Position numbers and translations under genes: made by a program
From: CANKBT01 sp038236005
GTDB lineage: Bacteria > Actinomycetota > Actinomycetes > Mycobacteriales > SCTD01
Assembly: GCA_038236005.1 (NCBI GenBank)
Contig: JBBSTI010000076.1
Location: forward strand, 1-15,665
Reading direction: 5' to 3'
Length of the DNA: 15,665 nt
The notes under the pieces: model-generated
Seen by the model: the letters and a program-made list of their open reading frames with translations, nothing else
Told to the model about the DNA's origin: nothing
The model's database searches: none
In this document: positions 1-5,296 of the stretch, piece after piece
How positions within the stretch are numbered: position 1 is the first letter of the stretch
Layout: every line of letters begins with the position of its first letter

Positions 1-473
1 CCGCGGGAGGCGGGCACAGCCTGCACGTGGTGTGCGACCTGACCCTGGCGAGCGCGGAGCACGCGAAGTTCAAGCAGACCGACGCGGACGTCGGCAGCTT
101 CGACGGCGGCTACGGGTCGGCCTACCTCGCGCGGCAGGTCGGGCAGAAGTTCGCCCGGCAGATCTTCTTCCTCGGCGAGGTGCACGACGCCGCTGACATG
201 CACCGGATGGGCGCGGTCAACGAGGTCGTGCCGCACGCCGAGCTGGAGGACCGGGCGATCGAGTGGGGCCGGATCATCCTGGGCAAGAGCCCGCAGGCGC
301 AGCGGATGCTGAAGTACGCGTTCAACGCGGTGGACGACGGGATCATGGGCCAGCAGGTCTTCGCGGGCGAGGCGACCCGGCTGGCCTACATGACCGACGA
401 GGCGGTCGAGGGCCGCGACGCGTTCCTGGGCAAGCGCGAGCCGGACTGGTCGCCCTACCCGTACTACTTCTAG
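1..473 (+). CDS. menB: MenB, 1,4-dihydroxy-2-naphthoyl-CoA synthase, 3' part
   Basis: This is the C-terminal part (about 156 codons, reading frame from base 3) of a crotonase-fold enzyme that cyclises o-succinylbenzoyl-CoA to 1,4-dihydroxy-2-naphthoyl-CoA in menaquinone synthesis. The 5' end lies outside the window. Visible hallmarks are AGGGHSLHVVCDL (oxyanion-hole glycines), KFKQTDADVGSFDGGYG, and the C-terminal run GRDAFLGKREPDWSP ending in YPYYF. The Asp in QTD (codon 81-83) sits where E. coli MenB has the Gly of QTG that binds bicarbonate. From family knowledge this marks the actinobacterial type, which uses a side-chain carboxylate instead of bicarbonate. The GTG at 27 is an internal Val codon, not the start. 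menE begins on the base after the stop codon, so the two are probably co-transcribed and coupled. Confidence 0.96.
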   Translation, partial: AGGGHSLHVVCDLTLASAEHAKFKQTDADVGSFDGGYGSAYLARQVGQKFARQIFFLGEVHDAADMHRMGAVNEVVPHAELEDRAIEWGRIILGKSPQAQRMLKYAFNAVDDGIMGQQVFAGEATRLAYMTDEAVEGRDAFLGKREPDWSPYPYYF

Positions 474-1550
474 GTGCGGGTCGTACGGGCTCGTCCCGAC
501 GAGCTGCTGCCGGCCCTGGCCGACGCGCTGGACGGTGGCGAGCCGGTGCTGCCGCTGCCCGCGGACGGGGCGCTGGCGGCACGGATCCTCGCGGTGGTCC
601 GGCCCGATGAGCCGGTGGAGCCGGGGACGGCGCTGATCGTCCCGACGTCAGGGTCGACCGGCGAGCCGAAGGGGGTGCTGCTGTCGGCCGGAGCGCTCCG
701 GGCCTCGGCGCTCGCCACGATCGAGCGGCTGGGCGGGCCCGGCACCTGGGACCTGCGGTTGCCGGTGACGCACATCGCGGGGGTGCAGGTCTTGGTCCGC
801 GGCCTGCTCGCCCCAGGTCCGCGCAGATATACGGCCATGGTCCCGACCCAGCTGCGACGGGCGCTGGCATCGGGGGAGGACCTGTCGGGCTACGACGCGA
901 TCCTGCTCGGGGGCGCCGCTGCCCCGCCGGACCTGCTGGAGCTCGGGCTGCCGGTCGTCACGACGTACGGGATGAGCGAGACCGCCGGGGGCTGTGTCTA
1001 TGACGGGGTCCCCCTGCCGGGTGCGGTCGTGAGCGTTGGTGATCTTGACCGGCGTTTTGGCCCAAAGATCACCAACGTGGGAAGGGTGCGGCTCGGGGGT
1101 CCGATGGTGGCGCTGGGCTACCGGTTGCGGCCGGACCTGACGGCGGAGGCGTTCGTGGACGGGGAGTTCTGGACCGAGGACCTGGGGCGGCGGGTCGACG
1201 GGCGGCTCGAGATCCTCGGACGCGTGGACGACATGATCATCACGGGCGGGGAGAACGTCGCACCGGCTGCGGTCGAGGCGGCGCTGCTGGCGCACCCGTC
1301 CGTACGGGACGTGGTCGTCCTCGGGGTGACCGACGCCGAGTGGGGGCAGCGGGTGGTGGCCTGCGTGGTGCTGAGCTCACCGCTCAGCCTGGACGAGGTC
1401 CGGGAGCACGTGGCCGCGTCCCAGGGCCGGGTCTCAGCGCCTCGGGAGCTGCGGGTGCTGCCGGAGATCCCGCTGCTCGCCACCGGCAAGCCCGACCGGG
1501 TCGCCCTCCGCGCCGGACGTCCGGGCGTGATCATGAACGGCGGACGCTGA
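474..1550 (+). CDS. menE: MenE, o-succinylbenzoate-CoA ligase
   Basis: This 358-residue ANL-superfamily ligase activates o-succinylbenzoate with ATP and CoA. The GTG start directly follows the menB stop, with no clear ribosome site, so translational coupling is likely. Motifs in order: phosphate loop TSGSTGEPKG (58-67); THIAGVQVLVRG (99-110); VPTQLRR (123-129); TTYGMSETAGGCVYDG (163-178); hinge region TEDLGRRVDGRLEILGRVDD (234-253); TGGENVAPAAVE (257-268); and the A10 motif ATGKPDR (336-342) with the adenylation lysine. Two oddities stand out. Residues about 188-201 are encoded by a palindromic repeat also found between genes elsewhere in the window. The stretch between LVRG and RRYTAMVPTQL also looks about 30 residues shorter than in MenE proteins I know. 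All core motifs remain, so it is probably functional. Confidence 0.93.
   Translation: MRVVRARPDELLPALADALDGGEPVLPLPADGALAARILAVVRPDEPVEPGTALIVPTSGSTGEPKGVLLSAGALRASALATIERLGGPGTWDLRLPVTHIAGVQVLVRGLLAPGPRRYTAMVPTQLRRALASGEDLSGYDAILLGGAAAPPDLLELGLPVVTTYGMSETAGGCVYDGVPLPGAVVSVGDLDRRFGPKITNVGRVRLGGPMVALGYRLRPDLTAEAFVDGEFWTEDLGRRVDGRLEILGRVDDMIITGGENVAPAAVEAALLAHPSVRDVVVLGVTDAEWGQRVVACVVLSSPLSLDEVREHVAASQGRVSAPRELRVLPEIPLLATGKPDRVALRAGRPGVIMNGGR
1034..1077. repeat. Palindromic repeat copy A, inside menE
   Basis: Perfect 13-base inverted arms CGTTGGTGATCTT (1034-1046) and AAGATCACCAACG (1065-1077) flank an 18-base core. The arms match the three intergenic copies at 2520, 3385 and 5227; the core is diverged. 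It is read in frame through menE and gives the residues VGDLDRRFGPKITN. Its codons (GGT, GAT, CTT, TTT, CCA) are A/T-rich compared with the rest of the gene, which supports insertion. Confidence 0.88.
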
Positions 1551-1646
1551 CCGAGCGCTCAACGTCCATGATCACACCGGGTGGGCCGGGTGGGTGTGAC
1601 GCAGGTCGGCGTGCTCGGGCCCCGTAACCCTGCGAGACTGCGGAGC
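1551..1646 (+). promoter_or_regulatory. menE-menA intergenic region, possible menA promoter
   Basis: This 96-base gap contains a small inverted repeat, TCACACC (1572-1578) with GGTGTGA (1593-1599). The loop is 14 bases and G-rich. It is not followed by a T-run, so it is at best a weak terminator or operator. Just before menA, GAGACT (1634-1639) lies about where a -10 element would sit for a transcript starting at or next to the GTG. No convincing -35 is visible. Both readings are tentative. Confidence 0.3.
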
Positions 1647-2516
1647 GTGACGACACCGGCCCAGTGGCTCGAGGGAGCCCGACCCAAGACGCTGCCCGCT
1701 GCCGTCGCCCCCGTGCTCGTGGGCTCCGGCGCAGCCGCGGCGGCGGACGGGTTCTCCTGGGTCCGGGCGCTGCTCGCTCTCGTGGTCGCGCTGGCGCTCC
1801 AGGTCGGCGTCAACTACGCCAACGACTACAGCGACGGCATCCGCGGTACCGACGCCGACCGGGTGGGGCCGCTCAGGCTGGTCGGCTCCGGGGTCACGGC
1901 GCCCACGCTGGTCAAGCAGGCCGCGCTCGGGGCCTTCACGGTCGCCGCCGCGGTCGGGCTCGTGCTCGCCCTGCTGTCCAGCCTGTGGCTCGTGCTGATC
2001 GGCGCGGTCGCGATCGCCGCAGCCTGGGGCTACACCGGCACCGCCACGCCGTACGGCTACCGCGGGCTCGGCGAGGTCAGCGTCTTCGTCTTCTTCGGCC
2101 TGGTCGCGGTGATCGGCACCACGTACGCCATGACCGAGGCCGTCACGCTCGCCGCGGTCCTCGGGGGGATCGCCTGCGGGTCGCTGGCCTGCGCGATCCT
2201 GGTGACCAACAACCTGCGCGACGTGCCTACCGACGCGGTGGCGGGCAAGCGCACCCTGGCCGTCCGGATCGGTCAGGTCCGGACCCGCACCCTGTACGAG
2301 GGCCTCGTTGCTGCCGCCTTTCTCGCTGCGGTGCTGTCGGTGATCGTGACCCCCTGGGCGCTGCTGGCCCTGCTCGCGCTCCCGCTCGCCAAGGAACCGA
2401 TCCAGATCGTGCGGAGCAAAGCGGTCGGGATGGCCCTGATCCCGGTGCTGCGCGACACCGGCCGGCTCCAGCTGGCCTATTCCGCGCTGCTGGCCGTCGG
2501 GCTCGCGCTGGCCTAA
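1647..2516 (+). CDS. menA: MenA, 1,4-dihydroxy-2-naphthoate polyprenyltransferase
   Basis: This 289-residue integral membrane UbiA-family prenyltransferase joins a polyprenyl diphosphate chain to 1,4-dihydroxy-2-naphthoate with loss of CO2, giving demethylmenaquinone. The N terminus TPAQWLEGARPKTLPAAVAPVLVGSG is typical of bacterial MenA. The first Asp-rich motif is NYANDYSDGIRGTDADR and the second is NNLRDVPTDAVAGKRTLAVRIG; both bind Mg-diphosphate. Eight or so hydrophobic segments alternate with these loops. I chose the GTG at 1647, preceded by a short CGGAG, because it gives the family N terminus. An upstream in-frame GTG at 1581 would add 22 unconserved residues. The stop codon is followed within 4 bases by repeat copy B. 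Confidence 0.95.
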   Translation: MTTPAQWLEGARPKTLPAAVAPVLVGSGAAAAADGFSWVRALLALVVALALQVGVNYANDYSDGIRGTDADRVGPLRLVGSGVTAPTLVKQAALGAFTVAAAVGLVLALLSSLWLVLIGAVAIAAAWGYTGTATPYGYRGLGEVSVFVFFGLVAVIGTTYAMTEAVTLAAVLGGIACGSLACAILVTNNLRDVPTDAVAGKRTLAVRIGQVRTRTLYEGLVAAAFLAAVLSVIVTPWALLALLALPLAKEPIQIVRSKAVGMALIPVLRDTGRLQLAYSALLAVGLALA

Positions 2517-2519
2517 AGG

Positions 2520-2562
2520 CGTTGGTGATCTTGGCGCCGTTCCGCCGGCCAAGATCACCAAG
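2520..2562. repeat. Palindromic repeat copy B, between menA and the acetyltransferase gene
   Basis: Arms TTGGTGATCTTGG (2522-2534) and CCAAGATCACCAA (2549-2561) are perfect complements around the core CGCCGTTCCGCCGG. It begins 4 bases after the menA stop and ends 13 bases before the acetyltransferase stop, so it sits exactly between two convergent genes. It could act as a two-way transcription terminator, although no T-run follows on either strand. Confidence 0.9.
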
Positions 2563-2574
2563 GTCAAGGTGGCC

Positions 2575-3345
2575 CTACGGACGGCGCCACTCGTACGGGG
2601 TGGTGGTGCTGACCGTGACCAGCCCGAGCCGCTCCAGGATCGGCCGGGAGTCCTCGGTCGAGTCGCTGTGGACGAGCGTCTTGCTGAGGGCCAGGGCCGA
2701 TCGGGCGCGTACGGCCAGCAGGGCTCGGTAGATCCCGCGACGCCGCCAGTCCGGCAAGGTCCCGCCGCCCCAGATGCCGGCGACGTCGGTGCCGGGAACC
2801 GGCTCGAGCCGGCCGGCGCTGACCATCACCCCGTCGGCCTCAGCGACCCAGAACTCGGTCCCGTCGTCCAGCGACGCCCGACGCAGCAGCCCCTCCGCCC
2901 GCTCGCCCGACACCGGGTCGCCGAACGCCTCGTCGCTCATCGCGCTCATCGTGCGCAGGTCCGCCTCGGAGCCCAGTCGCCGCAGGGTCACCCCGGTCGG
3001 CAGCGGGACGTCGGCGGCCAGCCCGGCCACCTCGCCGAGCAGGATCGACTCGGTCTCCTCGGGCACGAACCCGGCCTCGAGCAATGCATCGTGCAGCCCG
3101 GCAACGTCGTCGTGACCGCGGGTCTTCCACTCGATGCGCCGGATCTGCGGCTGCGCCCGGAAGTGCTCCAGCGCCTCGGGCACCAGCGACGCCAGGTCCA
3201 CGTCGGGAGGTCCGTACGTCACGTAGCCGCGTCCCGCCGGGAACGTCACCAGGTGCAACGGCCCCAGCCGGGTGACCGAGTCGGCGCTGGGGGCGTCGAT
3301 CCGCAGCTGGGCGTCGTACACGGCAAGAAGCTCGGTGGGGGTCAT
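2575..3345 (-). CDS. GNAT-family N-acetyltransferase
   Basis: This 256-residue cytoplasmic protein has a C-terminal GNAT domain. Acetyl-CoA binding is supported by IWGGGTLPDWRRRGIYRALL (191-210), where the beta-4 strand leads into an RRxGIYR pyrophosphate loop, and by the preceding strand FWVAEADGVMVSAGRLEPV. The C-terminal SDSTEDSRPILERLGLVTV is the usual helix-5/strand-6 region (SxxSxxxxxrlGF). The first 110 residues look like a degenerate second GNAT-like domain, a common layout for such lengths. The substrate cannot be told. The ATG at 3345 has only a weak purine stretch upstream. It converges on menA with repeat copy B between them, and repeat copy C lies between it and cbiZ, so it may have its own transcript. 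Confidence 0.85.
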   Translation of the reverse strand: MTPTELLAVYDAQLRIDAPSADSVTRLGPLHLVTFPAGRGYVTYGPPDVDLASLVPEALEHFRAQPQIRRIEWKTRGHDDVAGLHDALLEAGFVPEETESILLGEVAGLAADVPLPTGVTLRRLGSEADLRTMSAMSDEAFGDPVSGERAEGLLRRASLDDGTEFWVAEADGVMVSAGRLEPVPGTDVAGIWGGGTLPDWRRRGIYRALLAVRARSALALSKTLVHSDSTEDSRPILERLGLVTVSTTTPYEWRRP

Positions 3346-3384
3346 GACGTCAGCGTCTCGTTCGTTGCCAAGAGGTTTTCATAG

Positions 3385-3426
3385 GTTGGTGATCTTGGCG
3401 CCGTTCCGGCGTCCAAGATCACCAAC
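3385..3426. repeat. Palindromic repeat copy C, between cbiZ and the acetyltransferase gene
   Basis: This is the most perfect copy: GTTGGTGATCTTGG (3385-3398) pairs with CCAAGATCACCAAC (3413-3426). The inner CGCCG (3399-3403) pairs with CGGCG (3407-3411), leaving a 3-base loop and one bulged T. One arm encodes the last Trp codon and the TGA stop of cbiZ on the minus strand, so the element overlaps the end of that gene. Confidence 0.92.
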
Positions 3427-4006
3427 GTACGAGGCCGGACGTGGTCGCGGCATGCACGGCCCGGGCCAGCCGAGCGCCCCAGGCCGACCGGGGACCGCAG
3501 AAGTCCTCCTCCGCACCGTCTGCGGGCCAGAGCACGACCACCGCGTCCGACGCCGTACCGGTCCCGGGCACGCCGGCCTCGACCAGGGCCTGCGTCTTGG
3601 CCTCGGTCGCCGTGACGACCGCGTTCACTGCGGCAGCAGGGGACAGGGCGACCGGCAGCTGCACGACGGTGTTGATCGTGCCCGGCCGCCACACCTCCGG
3701 GCCGGACCACGACCCGTCGGGCCCCGCGGCCCAGGTCGGGCGGGTGACCCCGACGGTGGCGTCCACGCGCACCCCGCCGTCCTCGGCGGTGCGGACGAGC
3801 TGCACCGGCGCGGCGGTCAGCAGCCCCGCGCCGACGCCGCTCAGCCCGAGCCTGCGAACTACCTCATCGACGTGGACCGCCAGGTCGCAGCGCTGATAGT
3901 CGGCGACCACCTCGACATTGATCAGCCAGTCGAGCAGCGACTGCCCGCCGCCGACCGGGGCGCTCGACAGCGCGCGTACGGGCTCAGCGAAGCGCCACAC
4001 AAGCAC
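3419..4006 (-). CDS. cbiZ: CbiZ-like adenosylcobinamide amidohydrolase
   Basis: From family knowledge, CbiZ hydrolyses the aminopropanol side chain from adenosylcobinamide or pseudocobalamin, giving adenosylcobyric acid for remodelling into cobalamin. The 195 residues from GTG 4006 carry the family landmarks: LVWRF, LSSAPVGGG (13-21), NVEVVADYQRCD, GLLTAAPVQ, the core GTINTVVQLPVALSPAAAVN (109-128), TATEAKTQALVEAGV (132-146) and GTGTASDAVVV (148-158). The start is uncertain. The same frame upstream reads IGPTLHPGGPDDRAV, which resembles the usual CbiZ N terminus, but it offers no ATG, GTG or TTG before a stop near 4168; the only candidate there is a CTG at 4051. The stop codon lies inside repeat copy C. 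No other cobalamin gene or B12 riboswitch is visible nearby. Confidence 0.82.
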   Translation of the reverse strand: MLVWRFAEPVRALSSAPVGGGQSLLDWLINVEVVADYQRCDLAVHVDEVVRRLGLSGVGAGLLTAAPVQLVRTAEDGGVRVDATVGVTRPTWAAGPDGSWSGPEVWRPGTINTVVQLPVALSPAAAVNAVVTATEAKTQALVEAGVPGTGTASDAVVVLWPADGAEEDFCGPRSAWGARLARAVHAATTSGLVRW

Positions 4007-4289
4007 GGCCCGGTCGTCGGGGCCACCGGGGTGAAGAGTGGGGCCGATCAGAGTGACGGCAGGACCTCGGCGACGTCGAGGGTGCGGGTCGGGTCGCCCG
4101 AGGTGCGTACGGGGCTTGTCTTGACGCTGACCGACGCGCTGACCAGCAGCCCGCGCACCTGAATGCTCACCCGGCCGACGTTACGCGGGTCAGCGTGGCA
4201 CCGGCACCGGCAGCGGGCGCGTCGCGAAGGCCACCAGCTGCTCGTCGCCTCTCGTCATGAGAGGACAACGTTTCGGGCCGCCACCGGGT
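4007..4289 (-). other. Poorly explained region between the ferredoxin-like gene and cbiZ
   Basis: These 283 bases hold no confident gene. On the minus strand there is a 22-codon frame from ATG 4258 to the stop at 4190 (beginning MTRGDEQLVAF) and a 40-codon frame from GTG 4170 to the stop at 4048. The third frame runs into cbiZ. Coding-like composition shifting between frames could mean a decayed gene, a leader with short peptides, or an unrecognised N-terminal extension of cbiZ. I see no riboswitch core or repeat copy here. Confidence 0.4.
4048..4170 (-). CDS. Possible small ORF upstream of cbiZ
   Basis: This is a 40-codon frame with a GTG start, translating as MSIQVRGLLVSASVSVKTSP and ending DVAEVLPSL. 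I do not recognise it. Its TGA stop (4048-4050) overlaps the CTG (4049-4051) that could start cbiZ, a CTGA arrangement like the ATGA overlaps of coupled genes. Ribosome-site support is weak (GGCCGGGTGAGC). It may be a real leader peptide, a fragment of a decayed gene, or chance in G+C-rich DNA. Confidence 0.25.
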   Translation of the reverse strand: MSIQVRGLLVSASVSVKTSPVRTSGDPTRTLDVAEVLPSL

Positions 4290-5204
4290 TCACCGTCCGG
4301 CCGCCGGTACGCGCTCCAGCGACACCAGCCGGTAGCCCGGTGCGGTCTTGGCCGGGTCACCGCAGGAGAGCACGGCCGGGACGAGCGCGTTCCGGTCGTA
4401 CGCCACCGCGACGCTCACCCCGCCCGCCAGCACCACGTCCCACACGTTGCCGCCCCGGACGGTCTGTGCGACGAACGCCAGCTCGGCGCCGAGGCGGGCT
4501 CGGGCGAAGGCCTGCGCGGCCTGCACGGGCGCGGGCAGCGAGGACCGGCCGCGGAAAGTCGCCGGGTCCGGGTCGTGCAAGGCCTGGGTGGCGATGCGTA
4601 CGACGTCGTCGGGCTGGACCCGCCCGAAGATCAGGCCCTCGGGAAGCACGAGCAGGTTGGCGGCGAACCGGTCCCCGCCGAGATGGCTGCACTCCCAGGT
4701 GGTCTCCGGAGAGGCTGCGGCCAGGGCGGCGGCGACCGGCCGGCCGCGGGTGGCGCAGCACCGGTCGTTGCTGCCGTGCGTGCAGACCAGGTGCAACGGC
4801 TGCTCCCGATCGTTCCAGAGGTTCATGTCATAGCTCGGCCCGTCCAGACCCAGGTCGAGCAGGGAGACGTCGTCGTCGACCCGTCGGGTCAGCACCCGCT
4901 CGTAGCCCGGCCGGGAGTCGACGGCGAAGATCTGGCGCCCTCCGAGGTCGTTGGCCGCTCGGGCCCCCGGTCGGCGGATCAGCAGCAGACGCGCACCCCA
5001 GGCGGCCGCCTGATCGGCGAGCGCTCGAGCCACCGACGCGGGCATCCGGCCGGACGGGACGGACTCCGGTCCCCAGGCGGCCCGGTGCTCGACGAGCAGC
5101 CAGCGGGCGACCCGGGACGCCGTCGCGTAGAGCGGCTCGTCCCGGCCCGAGGACACGTCGGCGCACCAGTCCCCGCCCTGAACCCCGTCCACGGCCTCAG
5201 TCAA
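4290..5204 (-). CDS. SucFer-like (sucrase/ferredoxin-like) 2Fe-2S protein
   Basis: This 304-residue protein belongs to the SucFer-like family (Pfam Suc_Fer-like), whose C-terminal half is a thioredoxin-fold ferredoxin. Candidate cluster ligands lie in CTHGSNDRCCATRGRPV (141-157: C141, C149, C150) and ECSHLGGDRFAANLLVLPEG (171-190: C172, with the conserved His-Leu-Gly-Gly-Asp-Arg-Phe). An extra Cys at 14 sits in DWCAD. It is expected to be cytoplasmic; its electron partner is unknown. The TTG at 5204 lies only 3 residues beyond an upstream region with no start. The GTG at 5192 (residue 5) is an equally plausible start. Repeat copy D separates it from the upstream oxygenase gene, so it may be a distinct transcript. 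Confidence 0.87.
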   Translation of the reverse strand: MTEAVDGVQGGDWCADVSSGRDEPLYATASRVARWLLVEHRAAWGPESVPSGRMPASVARALADQAAAWGARLLLIRRPGARAANDLGGRQIFAVDSRPGYERVLTRRVDDDVSLLDLGLDGPSYDMNLWNDREQPLHLVCTHGSNDRCCATRGRPVAAALAAASPETTWECSHLGGDRFAANLLVLPEGLIFGRVQPDDVVRIATQALHDPDPATFRGRSSLPAPVQAAQAFARARLGAELAFVAQTVRGGNVWDVVLAGGVSVAVAYDRNALVPAVLSCGDPAKTAPGYRLVSLERVPAAGR

Positions 5205-5226
5205 CCGTGGGCGAGGGTGTCGTGCC

Positions 5227-5265
5227 TTGGTGATCTTGGCCGCCGGAACGGCGCCAAGATCACCC
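5227..5265. repeat. Palindromic repeat copy D, between oxygenase and ferredoxin-like genes
   Basis: Arms GGTGATCTTGGC (5229-5240) and GCCAAGATCACC (5253-5264) enclose the core CGCCGGAACGGC. The core is the reverse complement of that in copies B and C (CGCCGTTCCGGCG type), so this copy is in the opposite orientation. It fills most of the 92-base gap between the oxygenase stop and the ferredoxin-like start. Confidence 0.9.
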
Positions 5266-5296
5266 GGGCTTGAGGCTGGCCTGCGTCACTCATCGG

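Noticed and set aside
1551..1646. Inverted repeat TCACACC/GGTGTGA taken as a menE terminator
   Set aside because: Only 7 bp with a 14-base loop and no T-run; not strong enough to list as a terminator by itself.
1572..2567. Minus-strand open frame of 331 codons opposite menA
   Set aside because: It is antisense to menA, with a charged low-complexity translation and no recognisable motif; it runs through repeat copy B.
2569..3384. Plus-strand open frame opposite the acetyltransferase gene
   Set aside because: Its translation lacks motifs and is rich in Gln, Arg, Gly and Pro, while the minus strand carries a clear GNAT domain.
1034..5265. Four related repeats considered as a CRISPR array
   Set aside because: Spacing is irregular (hundreds to thousands of bases), whole genes lie between copies, copies are inverted and internally palindromic, and there are no cas genes.
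4163..5273. Long plus-strand open frames opposite the ferredoxin-like gene
   Set aside because: They are Arg/Pro/Gly-rich shadows of the minus-strand gene, which has intact Cys motifs.
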